27,732 bases of DNA from Thermoplasmatota archaeon (GTDB lineage Archaea; Thermoplasmatota; Thermoplasmata; RBG-16-68-12; JAJISG01): NCBI GenBank assembly GCA_022848785.1, contig JAJISK010000004.1, forward strand, positions 1 to 27,732, given 5' to 3'. Shown here piece by piece: positions 1-6,257 of the stretch; the first letter of the stretch is position 1; every line of letters begins with the position of its first letter. The notes beneath the pieces were generated by a model, which saw only the letters and a program-made list of their open reading frames with translations, was not told where the DNA came from and made no database searches. Position numbers and translations under genes: made by a program.

Positions 1-165
1 GATGCATCGATGACTACGACGGCGCAGGTTTCCAGCAAATCGGACCTCTCAGAGGCCAGAGAAAGACCTGTGTGCTGGGACGGGGGATTCACCCCTCTCT
101 CATGGGACTCTAGAATGGTCGAGAAGCCCCTTCAGAATCCACAAGAAGGGGGAGAACGGTCACGT
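1..165 (+). mobile_element. Probable right end of an IS200/IS605-type element: TnpB C-terminal tail plus 3' hairpin
   Basis: An open frame enters from the left edge (frame starting at base 1) and stops at TAG 166-168. Its last residues include MVEKPLQNPQEGG. The same bases form a hairpin: CCCCTTC 127-133 pairs with GAAGGGG 145-151, followed by GGAGAACGGTCAC ending at 164. A reading frame that runs into a GAAGCCCC...GGGG hairpin followed by a GTCAC-like end is how archaeal TnpB (IS1341-like) elements usually finish, and in that family this segment is also the 3' part of the omega/reRNA. The catalytic domain lies outside the window, so identity rests on the tail and hairpin only. An unrelated low-complexity tail is the main alternative. 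Confidence 0.42.
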
Positions 166-180
166 TAGGGGGTTTCCTTA

Positions 181-232
181 TCCTTGGGGCTCTAGTGGCT
201 GAGAAACCACCACACGAACCCCAAGGATGAAC
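181..232 (+). repeat. Second right-end-like hairpin module
   Basis: TCCTTGGGG (181-189) pairs perfectly with CCCCAAGGA (219-227), and inside it GTGG (195-198) pairs with CCAC (207-210), giving a two-tier stem-loop. By eye the module aligns with 113-155 (CTCTAG..GG.TGAGAA.CC...GAA.CC.CAAG). Translated in the matching frame it gives AEKPPHEPQG, against VEKPLQNPQEGG in the first copy. It is therefore probably a diverged copy of the element end at 110-165, left by an earlier or nested insertion. A stand-alone structured RNA or a terminator is also possible. Confidence 0.45.
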
Positions 233-274
233 GTGGGTGCGTCGACGTTAGTCCGAATCCCATCGACAAATCTG

Positions 275-347
275 ACTTGGAGGACTGAAGCTTTTGGCCA
301 AGGCGTAAAAATGCGCACTAGGGACCATATCCCATATTCCATAGTCT
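275..347. repeat. Imperfect direct repeat, copy 1
   Basis: This stretch resembles 618-690 by eye: shared blocks include TTGG.GGACT, CCAA.GG.G.AAA.ATGCGC and TAGGG.CCA..TCC. In both copies a short inverted repeat (here around CTTTTGGCCAAGG) precedes the ATGCGC block. No coding function is visible. It may be a decayed repeat family member or mobile-element debris. Confidence 0.35.
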
Positions 348-440
348 ATATTTTGCGGAGATTCAAGGAGAAAAGAGGAGAGTGATTTCAACATCTCCAG
401 GGGAGGATGATGACCGATGACCGCCGAAGGAAATTCTCTC

Positions 441-454
441 AGATGCATGCATCT
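441..454. repeat. 14-bp perfect palindrome, repeated as 12 bp at 694-705
   Basis: AGATGCATGCATCT is its own reverse complement. The first 12 bases recur directly at 694-705, so the two copies bracket the octamer tract, an approximately 250-bp unit. It could be a protein-binding palindrome or the footprint of a small non-autonomous element; nothing decides between these. Confidence 0.5.
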
Positions 455-472
455 ACCCGTGCAAGCGTACGA

Positions 473-558
473 CAGCCGCAGCGTCGCAACGTCGTCATCG
501 TCGTCGCCGCCGCAACGCCGCAGTGTCGCAGCGTCGCAGTGTGGCAGTGTCGCAGTGG
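473..558. repeat. Degenerate 8-bp tandem repeat tract (CAGYGTCG)
   Basis: From 521 the sequence runs CAGTGTCG, CAGCGTCG, CAGTGTGG, CAGTGTCG, CAGTGG without a break in the 8-bp period. Looser units (CAGCGTCG, CAACGTCG, then a TCG-rich spacer, then CAACGCCG) extend the tract left to 473. Since 8 is not a multiple of 3, a repeat of this period is not organised as a peptide repeat. The frames through it look like noise, so I call no gene here. Confidence 0.75.
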
Positions 559-604
559 ATGGAGGATTGGAGAGCCCCACAGCGCAGCAAACGCTACACC
601 CAGT

Positions 605-642
605 CCTTGAGCCCTTGAGCCCTTTGGGGACTTCACCAAAGG
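605..642. repeat. CCTTGAGC tandem octamers followed by a 7-bp stem hairpin
   Basis: CCTTGAGC occurs twice in tandem (605-620) and runs into CCTTTGG (621-627), which pairs with CCAAAGG (636-642) across an 8-nt loop. The second copy of the imperfect direct repeat (618-690) starts in this hairpin. The whole 233-847 interval has no convincing gene. Confidence 0.5.
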
Positions 643-847
643 AGCAAACATGCGCCTTAGGGTCCAAGTCCAATCCACATGAGCCCTCTCCCTAGATGCA
701 TGCATTTCATGCGCACGATGGCCTACCGACCCCGATAACTATTGGAAAACCATTGGAGGTTTAGACCCCGACGCGGTGGAAATATGGATGAACCTCGATG
801 GCCCTCATCGACGGCACCTTGACTCAAGTTCCAACACTTGCCAGAGA

Positions 848-854
848 CTTAATA
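848..854 (+). promoter_or_regulatory. TATA-like box of the membrane zinc-ribbon gene
   Basis: CTTAATA is centred 30 nt upstream of ATG 881, the spacing expected if transcription starts at or next to the start codon. Confidence 0.4.
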
Positions 855-880
855 GCGGATTTACCCTACCTCAGCCTGTT

Positions 881-1426
881 ATGAGTGGTCCTCCGGAATC
901 GATGACTCCCCAAGCCAGGGCAGAAATCCAGACTGCTAGGACCTACGCCCTCGTGGGCTTCATCTTCTTCGCCATTATGACGGCCATCTGGTCTCTGGTG
1001 CTGTTGATTGGCGCGATTTTCTTCGCATTCTGGGACACGGGCATGGGATGGGACATGATGGGTGGTTCTTGGGGTGGCGGCTGGCTATTTCCGTTCATTT
1101 TCCCCTTCACCGTCTTCCTCGCATTGAGCGCGGGCTTCACGATATGGGCCTGGACGGTGCGGAGCAACATTGAAGCGGGTCGGTATTCCCAGGCACAGAC
1201 CTCGTCTCTGATCCTGGGGATATTTGGACTGTTTCCCCCGATAGGGGCGCTGGTCGGCGGTATCTTCTTCCTCCTGGCACATTCGAAGATTGGATACGTT
1301 TACGCCCCACCCCCGGCTTACCAGCCCACTCCCGCCACTCCGGGTGGGAGGATGTGCCCAGAATGCGGGAGGTCCATTCCGATGGATGCCAAGCTTTGTC
1401 CCTACTGCGGAAAGGAGCTTCCATAG
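881..1426 (+). CDS. Small membrane protein with C-terminal zinc ribbon
   Basis: This 181-residue protein is read from ATG 881. The frame is open further left to 776, but the extra residues look non-coding and the TATA-like box at 848-854 favours 881. It has three hydrophobic stretches, roughly residues 19-45, 65-87 and 103-128, then a Pro-rich linker and a C-terminal zinc ribbon (CPECGRSIPMDAKLCPYCG). The glycine/tryptophan/methionine-rich loop GMGWDMMGGSWGGG lies between helices 1 and 2. The architecture (helices plus a cytoplasmic zinc ribbon) is common in archaeal membrane proteins of unknown function; no enzyme motif is visible. It sits alone between mobile-element remnants. I do not recognise a specific family. 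Confidence 0.7.
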   Translation: MSGPPESMTPQARAEIQTARTYALVGFIFFAIMTAIWSLVLLIGAIFFAFWDTGMGWDMMGGSWGGGWLFPFIFPFTVFLALSAGFTIWAWTVRSNIEAGRYSQAQTSSLILGIFGLFPPIGALVGGIFFLLAHSKIGYVYAPPPAYQPTPATPGGRMCPECGRSIPMDAKLCPYCGKELP

Positions 1427-1472
1427 AGATGTGGGGTCCAGCGCCTTGAGAGCCTCACTGATGTCACCCTGA

Positions 1473-1604
1473 GCAAAGACGCTGGATACCATAGCCCGAC
1501 GGTTGGGTCATCAGGACATTTCAACGACGCAAATCTATGCTCGGCTGGGGAGACGAAGTCTACGAGCGGGAGTATCAGTCCTTTTTCGCAGACAATCCGG
1601 TTAA
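1473..1604 (+). pseudogene. Remnant C-terminus of a XerC/D-like tyrosine recombinase
   Basis: In the frame ending at TAA 1602-1604, 43 codons after an in-frame stop (1470-1472) encode TLDTIARRLGHQDISTTQIY and then ARLGRRSL. LGHxDISTTxIYxR is the signature end of tyrosine recombinases, containing the second catalytic histidine (GH) and the nucleophilic tyrosine. The preceding frame does not carry the rest of the catalytic domain: the HxxR region and everything upstream are gone. It is therefore a decayed fragment, or the int(C) piece of a partitioned integrase. It differs from the intact recombinase at 1786-2985, which has GQ in place of GH, so it is not simply a copy of that gene. Confidence 0.7.
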
Positions 1605-1785
1605 GCGACCCCTTCATAAGCAACCTACAACGGCCCAGCAAGAGGATGGATGGCGTACCGATGAGCCAATCTAACAAAATTATCTTGGCAACCACTAGGC
1701 AAAGGTTATTCCTTAACCCCGGCTCGTGCGACCTTCTAGGTCCCCTGCGCAGCCTCGAACGCCTCAAAACCCCTAGCCTCTTGGA

Positions 1786-2985
1786 CTATTGAAGTACCTT
1801 CTTCTTCAACTTCCCAAGCTTGGCTTTCTCCTCTTCCCCCACTGAGGCATCGAAACGCTCTTTGGGCTTCATTTTCTCACCGAGAGCGAGGATGGCATTG
1901 ACGTTTTTCTGAAGGTTCTCATTCTCGGCTGTGAGTCGGGTTAACTCACGAGTGAGGATGCCCACCTGGAACTGTAAGTCCGCGTTTTCCCTCTGCATCC
2001 TCTCATCCAACTCCCTCACCGTCCTCACAACGCCCGAGGGAACGAGGAAGGGTTCTGCTTTCTTGTATTGTTCGAGCAGCTTCGGAACTCCCGGCTTCAC
2101 GTATGAGTCGAGGTATGACCGTTGACCAATGAGTATGTGGGCAAATTCGGAAGGAACCCCCGCATCTATCATCTTAGTTCTTACGCGAGCACGAAGAGTG
2201 TGTGGATGGAGGACATACCAGTTCGTGTTCGGGTCCCGCTCACCAAGGTCGGCGTCTTCCAATGCCTTCCTCCAAAGACGGGTCGCAGTCCTCTGGTGCA
2301 TGGGGAAGACCCGGTCATCATCTGCATCCTTCTCATAGGCGCGTGAACGATTGACTGCCGAGGCAAGGTAGTCGGCCCTCACCCGGTACCATTCCTCCAA
2401 CAACTCCTTCGTCTGCTCTGACGCGAAGGCTATGAAGGACTTCCTCTTCTTCTCCCTTGGTGCCCGCACCATAAGTTGCACGTGGTCCGCGTTGAGGTGG
2501 ACGTCTTCGATGCGAAGTCGAAGTGCTGACCCAATACGTATCCCGGAGGTCGCAAGGAGATGGAAGAGAGCCCTCCCACGAAGCGGTAGATGTTCTAGAA
2601 TACGCACCAACTCCTCGTCTGTGGGAATCCGGTCTATCGTCACCTTCCCTCCCTGCATCTTCCTACTCATCCGCCTCCAGAACGCCCCGGTTAGGATGAC
2701 TCGGTTGTCCTCGAGAAACGCCCTCACAGCAGCTACATGGGTTCGAATTGACCCGGCAACCAAGTTGCGCTCGTTTAAGTCGTTGATGAACCCTTGCACA
2801 TCTCTCTCGTAGTCCTCATCGCCACGCCCTTCGTCGAAGTATTGTTCGGCTGCTTCTTCCAACGGGAGGTCGGGATAGGTGGTGGCGAAGAATTTCTTTA
2901 AGCCACCCCTGTAGGTAGTCCTCGTTGCCGGTGCCCTCTGGAACTCAAGAAAACGTTCCAGCCTTGTCTTACCTATCTTTTCCAC
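1786..2985 (-). CDS. Tyrosine recombinase/integrase with C-terminal coiled coil
   Basis: This 399-residue site-specific recombinase starts at GTG 2985 with GGTG 8 nt upstream. An N-terminal SAM-like core-binding domain covers about residues 5-112 and the catalytic domain about 120-300. Visible catalytic residues are R150 (in SGIRIGSALRL), a basic K179-K182 strand for the catalytic Lys, H262xxR265 (HTLR) and Y295 (YLDSYVKP) as likely nucleophile. The second His/Trp position carries Gln (IGQRS). Residues about 321-366 are heptad-like (RELDERMQRENADLQFQ onward), probably a coiled coil, followed by a Lys-rich tail; that extension is unusual for XerC/D. Both features suggest an archaeal virus or integrative-element integrase. 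No element cargo is obvious beside it, so the element may have left or decayed. Confidence 0.9.
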   Translation of the reverse strand: MEKIGKTRLERFLEFQRAPATRTTYRGGLKKFFATTYPDLPLEEAAEQYFDEGRGDEDYERDVQGFINDLNERNLVAGSIRTHVAAVRAFLEDNRVILTGAFWRRMSRKMQGGKVTIDRIPTDEELVRILEHLPLRGRALFHLLATSGIRIGSALRLRIEDVHLNADHVQLMVRAPREKKRKSFIAFASEQTKELLEEWYRVRADYLASAVNRSRAYEKDADDDRVFPMHQRTATRLWRKALEDADLGERDPNTNWYVLHPHTLRARVRTKMIDAGVPSEFAHILIGQRSYLDSYVKPGVPKLLEQYKKAEPFLVPSGVVRTVRELDERMQRENADLQFQVGILTRELTRLTAENENLQKNVNAILALGEKMKPKERFDASVGEEEKAKLGKLKKKVLQ

Positions 2986-3019
2986 GATTTCTCACCTACT
3001 CAGATATAGCCTCCGCTGA

Positions 3020-3027
3020 ATAAATAA
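3020..3027 (-). promoter_or_regulatory. TATA box of the integrase gene
   Basis: On the minus strand the sequence reads TTATTTAT, centred about 38 nt upstream of GTG 2985. A start near 2997 gives a leader of about 12 nt that carries the GGTG ribosome-binding site. Confidence 0.5.
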
Positions 3028-3046
3028 GTTGACTCACCGGAGTTTG

Positions 3047-3062
3047 GTTAAAGGCTTTACCG
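3047..3062. other. Imperfect palindrome upstream of the integrase
   Basis: GGTTAAAGGCTTTACC reads almost the same on both strands, with one unpaired T. It lies 60 bp upstream of the integrase start, in the 229-bp gap before the next gene. It could be an operator or the core of an attachment site. No second copy that would mark the other end of an element was seen in the window. Confidence 0.3.
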
Positions 3063-3214
3063 CGCAGGTTGGTCAGGGCACTCGATATCACCCTCGATAA
3101 TGCCGGCCGAAGGTATAAGGCGCCATCGCGGGAGGAAACGCAATCGTCCTACGCCGACGCGAAGCGTTCCCCAACCCGCACGCGAGGCGGGGTCCAGGGA
3201 GGCGGCGATCCAAG

Positions 3215-4441
3215 ATGGAAGCGAAGTTGGAGGAATCGTCCGGCGCGTTCTTGGGAGAGGCCTTTCCCTCGGGGTCCGTGATCCTCCTCCTGACACCATC
3301 CGGACCCGAACGAGAGGCCTTTCTCGTTCCCCTGATCCTTCATGCACTGCACGAGGAAGCGCCGCTTCTGGCAGTTCTCTCCAATACCTCCCCCAAGAAG
3401 GTCTTGACCAAGCTCGACCTCGCCGGAAGGGAGGGGAAGTCCGCCCTCCTCAGAGGCCGGTTTCGCATTCTGGACTGGTACTCGCACAAGGAGGCTGCGG
3501 TGACGCAGACGGTCGAGGAGAGGGGAGTCCTCCGGTGTCCGGGGAAGCTAGAAGCCCTCGAACCGGCGCTAGACGGGCTCCTCCATGGGAAGGAGGGCCG
3601 GGGGCTCGCCATCCTGGAGTTCCTGACGGACGCCACGTGGTTCGGTAAGGACCGGGCGCTGGATCTGGCGAAGGCGATCCGGGACAAGGCAATGCGAGCC
3701 TACGGTACGGCGATCCTTGTGCTCGATGCGGAATTGGTCGCCCCTGACGTGATGGCGCGGCTCGAGGGGATGGCCGACGGAGTCGTTCGGTTGCTCCGAG
3801 AACGGTCCGACGTGGGGCCGGCCTGGAAGGTCTCGGTGGCGAGGTCGGGGAAGAAGGCCAAGGATTACTACCTATCCATGAAGCCCCCGTTCGTAGGGTT
3901 CACGATCACAGAGCATCCGGAAGCGGCACTGGTCTCGTGGTCCATCCCTCCCCAGGCGCTCGAAGCGTCTCGCTGTCCTAAGTGTGGGGATCCCATGGAA
4001 GACGAGGCCTGCATCGCATGCGGATACGGGTCGGACGAGACCCGTATCAAGCAAGTCCGGCAGGTCCTCCAACGGTGCGAGGATCGTCTGACGGACGACC
4101 CAACCGACACCGATGCCCTCTTCACGAAGTCCGTCGCCCAGGCCAGGCTGCGTGGATACGAGGAGGCCATCGAGACCCTCAACCAGCTCGCACGGCTCGA
4201 CCCTCGATACCCTGCCCTATGGATGCTCAAGGCGAAGATCTACGAGCGGGTTGGAGACGATCTCAAGGCCAAGCTCTGCCGCCAGCGGGCCCTGGAACTC
4301 GAGGAAACGGAATCGGACTCGGTCCTCGCCATTCGCCGGGGCAAGGCGGGCTTCCAGTGCCCTCTCTGCCGACGTTGGCTTCCGATGGACGCCAGGGCCT
4401 GCCCGTGCGGGGCCGAATTTGACGAGGACGAACCCGCTTGA
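3215..4441 (+). CDS. Degenerate RecA/KaiC-like domain fused to zinc ribbon, TPR and second zinc ribbon
   Basis: This 408-residue protein starts at ATG 3215, with GGGAGG 12 nt upstream. Residues 1-245 have the strand/helix rhythm of the archaeal RecA-superfamily (KaiC/GvpD/RAD55-like): a hydrophobic strand with a loop TPSGPEREAF at 27-36 where a Walker A would be, and strands near 129-136 (GLAILEF) and 164-171 (TAILVLDA). The P-loop lysine is missing, so ATP hydrolysis is doubtful. CPKCGDPMEDEACIACG (254-270) is a zinc ribbon, residues about 280-365 look like two TPR repeats (DALFTKSVAQARLRGYEEAI...), and CPLCRRWLPMDARACPCG (382-399) is a second ribbon. A scaffold or signalling role is inference. 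No operon partner is visible. Confidence 0.8.
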   Translation: MEAKLEESSGAFLGEAFPSGSVILLLTPSGPEREAFLVPLILHALHEEAPLLAVLSNTSPKKVLTKLDLAGREGKSALLRGRFRILDWYSHKEAAVTQTVEERGVLRCPGKLEALEPALDGLLHGKEGRGLAILEFLTDATWFGKDRALDLAKAIRDKAMRAYGTAILVLDAELVAPDVMARLEGMADGVVRLLRERSDVGPAWKVSVARSGKKAKDYYLSMKPPFVGFTITEHPEAALVSWSIPPQALEASRCPKCGDPMEDEACIACGYGSDETRIKQVRQVLQRCEDRLTDDPTDTDALFTKSVAQARLRGYEEAIETLNQLARLDPRYPALWMLKAKIYERVGDDLKAKLCRQRALELEETESDSVLAIRRGKAGFQCPLCRRWLPMDARACPCGAEFDEDEPA

Positions 4442-4451
4442 GCGGGAGTTG

Positions 4452-4571
4452 TCCCCCGACCTTAACGGTCCGATTCATGGAAAGCGCCGCTCTCTCCTCG
4501 CCCTGACCCGGTCGGGGGATTGTAGGATACCGGGGTTGACCCCATTCACCAAGGCGAGCGCCTCGTCGTGA
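4452..4571. other. Structured intergenic region (possible ncRNA or 3' structure)
   Basis: TCCCCCGACC (4452-4461) pairs perfectly with GGTCGGGGGA (4510-4519), a 10-bp stem closing a 48-nt interior. A competing small hairpin (GACC/GGTC around TTAAC) lies in the left arm. GGGG-TTGA-CCCC follows at 4532-4543, and GGCG-AG-CGCC lies near 4554-4563. It begins 11 nt after the stop of the zinc-ribbon/TPR gene. No tRNA T-loop, RNase P or SRP landmark is present. It may be a 3'-UTR or terminator structure or a small RNA. Confidence 0.4.
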
Positions 4572-4690
4572 GGGCACCGTACGATATCCGCCCCTACATG
4601 CATCGCGGTTCACGAGTCCCCACGACCTTCGCGAGGGGCCCGTTATCATCCTTTTCCGACCATAAATCCCTTTCGCTCGATGCGTCAGGA

Positions 4691-4697
4691 CTTTAAG
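4691..4697 (+). promoter_or_regulatory. TATA box, leaderless promoter of the HisA-like gene
   Basis: CTTTAAG is centred 26 nt upstream of GTG 4720. This spacing places the transcript start on the start codon and supports choosing that GTG. A second candidate, CATAAAT, is at 4661-4667. Confidence 0.5.
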
Positions 4698-4719
4698 AGG
4701 CGGACCGCGTGAGCGCCGC

Positions 4720-5322
4720 GTGACCGTTTCGGAGGTCCTTCCGTGGGTCGCTCTCCGGCGGGGAAGGCCCCGCGACCCGACCGGGAAGACTAGGGGCGCC
4801 GGAGACCTCGGGATGCTCCAGGACGCGGGGAAGAAGTACGGAAGGGTCTTGATTTGGGACCTCGAGGGGACGGCCGGAGGAGTTCCCCAACTCGAGGTTT
4901 ACCGTCGGTTCGAGGGGAGGGGACTCTGGGTCGAAGGCGGGGCTCGAACCCTCGGCACCCTGGTGGATGTCTTGGTCGCGGGGGCGGAGGTGGCGGTCAT
5001 CAACGGGCGTCGGATGGGGGGATTCGAGGTGCTTTCTGAGGCGAACGAGCTCACAGGCCAGTTGGCGTTCTGCGTGGAGGAGGGGCCCGATTTGAAGGGG
5101 GGAGGCGGGGATCCGCAACGCGAACCCTCCGACCTCTTCCGAGAGGCACGGGAGGCGGGGATCGAACGGGGCGTGTATCTCCATTACCCCCTTCTCCGCA
5201 AGAGGCCCTCGTGGATCGAGGAACTCGAAGACATGGAACTCTATGTGGGGCCCGTTCGGGTCGCCGGGGGACAACCCCAGGTCGAAGGACGCGTGGTCGC
5301 CAACCTTTATGAGCTGATCTGA
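4720..5322 (+). CDS. HisA-like TIM-barrel-related protein
   Basis: This 200-residue protein is read from GTG 4720; ATG 4813 is an alternative. The N-terminus VSEVLPWVALRRGRP matches the first strand of HisA-type barrels in position but lacks the catalytic Asp seen in IPVLDL. Later come RVLIWDLEGTAGG, GLWVEGGARTLGTLVDVLVA and GAEVAVINGR, resembling the strand-loop units of archaeal HisA/HisF-related proteins, where these loops bind phosphate or line the barrel. It is shorter than true HisA (about 240 residues), and the second catalytic Asp is not evident. A role in histidine synthesis is therefore unlikely. Its stop overlaps the next start by one base (TGATG), so it is coupled to the DUF2240-like gene. 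Confidence 0.6.
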   Translation: MTVSEVLPWVALRRGRPRDPTGKTRGAGDLGMLQDAGKKYGRVLIWDLEGTAGGVPQLEVYRRFEGRGLWVEGGARTLGTLVDVLVAGAEVAVINGRRMGGFEVLSEANELTGQLAFCVEEGPDLKGGGGDPQREPSDLFREAREAGIERGVYLHYPLLRKRPSWIEELEDMELYVGPVRVAGGQPQVEGRVVANLYELI

Positions 5323-5786
5323 TGGAGGGCCTCAAGCGGACCATCTCCCTCCTCTTCCGTCGGAAGGGTCGGGAGCGGATGTCGGAGCGAGAGTTCGTGC
5401 TCTCGGCCTCGATGGACCTGCGCTGGTTTCCCCCGAAGGAAGCCCAGCGCCTCCTCGACCTCAGTGTGCAGAAGGGCCTCGTCACGGTGGTGGAAGGGGG
5501 CGTGGAGCCCACATTTGACCTCGAGGCGGTGGAGGTGCCCTTGAACTTCGTTCCGACGACCGAAGTCCTTCAGGGCGTGGGCGACTTGTTCGAGCGCATT
5601 CTCGATGCGATTGCGAGGGCCGCGGCTGTCCCCAGGAAAGAACTAGCCGCCCGAGTCAACACGATTCAGGATGGCACGGGTATCTACGTGGAAGTCGCCG
5701 CCCTCCTGGCGGCCCGGGAGCTCGAGGTCGATGTTTCCGGTTTCTACCCCGAGGTGGAAGCGAGGGTGCGGGAGGACCGTCGTTAG
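5322..5786 (+). CDS. DUF2240-family archaeal protein
   Basis: This is a 154-residue protein with ATG 5322 overlapping the upstream TGA by one base. The opening LKRTISLLFRRKGRERMSER, then SASMDLRWFPPKEAQRLLDL and a hydrophilic C-terminal helical region, match my memory of DUF2240, a euryarchaeal family of unknown function whose N-terminus looks like a winged helix (residues about 1-62). Residues 63-85 (VEPTFDLEAVEVPLNFVPTT) form a conserved linker typical of the family. The C-terminal half (90-150) is a helical bundle with Arg/Glu pairs. The stop overlaps that of the convergent MBF1 gene. A nucleic-acid-binding role is inferred from the fold impression only. Confidence 0.65.
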   Translation: MEGLKRTISLLFRRKGRERMSEREFVLSASMDLRWFPPKEAQRLLDLSVQKGLVTVVEGGVEPTFDLEAVEVPLNFVPTTEVLQGVGDLFERILDAIARAAAVPRKELAARVNTIQDGTGIYVEVAALLAARELEVDVSGFYPEVEARVREDRR

Positions 5787-6244
5787 TCTTTCCGGCGAAT
5801 TAGGTCGCCCAGGGTCAGAGGCGTGGCTTCCGTGTGCCGGGGGGCCTCTCCTTCCTCGACGCGCTCTCGCAGCCGAATCTCGAGGACGCGCTCGAGCTTT
5901 GCCACCAGGGTGTCGGGTGGCCGCATTCGCCCCTTCTCCAATTTCTCCAGCACACTCAGCTTCTCGTTGATCCGCCGAGCGAGCTCCTCCCGTTTCCACC
6001 CGAAAGCCTCTCGGGCCCGCCGCAGTCGGTCGGGGAAATCCGGTGCCAGGTCGTATTCCGGCTCCCGTACCGGGCGGTCGGTACGGCTTCGAGGCGCACC
6101 CGGGAGCGTGGCAGGGCGCGTCTTCGCGGGCTGGATCTCCTCCCCGAAACGCGAGCAACGGTCGCAGAGCCTGAGGCGGGTCCCTTCCACCAACACGGGC
6201 CGCAGTCGGTCCTGCTCGGCCCCGCACATCTCGCACAACGGCAT
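5783..6244 (-). CDS. Archaeal multiprotein bridging factor 1 (MBF1)
   Basis: This 153-residue protein starts at ATG 6244; the frame is open further upstream, but MPLCEMCGAEQD is the canonical MBF1 N-terminus, and GAGG lies 8 nt upstream. The N-terminal zinc ribbon has CEMCG (residues 4-8) and CDRCSRFGEEI about 20 residues later. A basic/proline linker (to about 60) leads to an HTH_3 Cro/C1-type domain at about 70-130 (FPDRLRRAREAFGWKREELA through ERVLEIRLRE). MBF1 bridges TBP and regulators in eukaryotes; the archaeal protein binds the small ribosomal subunit and affects translation. It follows the small membrane gene by 13 nt in one operon. Confidence 0.9.
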   Translation of the reverse strand: MPLCEMCGAEQDRLRPVLVEGTRLRLCDRCSRFGEEIQPAKTRPATLPGAPRSRTDRPVREPEYDLAPDFPDRLRRAREAFGWKREELARRINEKLSVLEKLEKGRMRPPDTLVAKLERVLEIRLRERVEEGEAPRHTEATPLTLGDLIRRKD

Positions 6245-6257
6245 CGGGTCTTCCTCG

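Noticed and set aside
236..275. A possible tRNA T-arm (AGTCCGAATCCC)
   Set aside because: No acceptor, D-arm or anticodon stem could be built around it; no tRNA was found in the window.
473..558. CRISPR array
   Set aside because: The repeats are 8 bp, contiguous and without spacers.
248..673. A 141-codon open frame on minus through the repeat region
   Set aside because: It crosses the octamer repeats and has no coherent domain; the frame is open because the local GC-rich repeat lacks stops.
1402..1767. A 121-codon minus frame over the integrase remnant
   Set aside because: The opposite strand carries the recognisable recombinase signature, so this frame is its shadow.
4425..4440. A 16-bp sequence, GAGGACGAACCCGCTT, shared with 16130-16145
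   Set aside because: It falls at two unrelated 3' ends with no flanking similarity, and in a GC-rich window such a match is plausibly chance.
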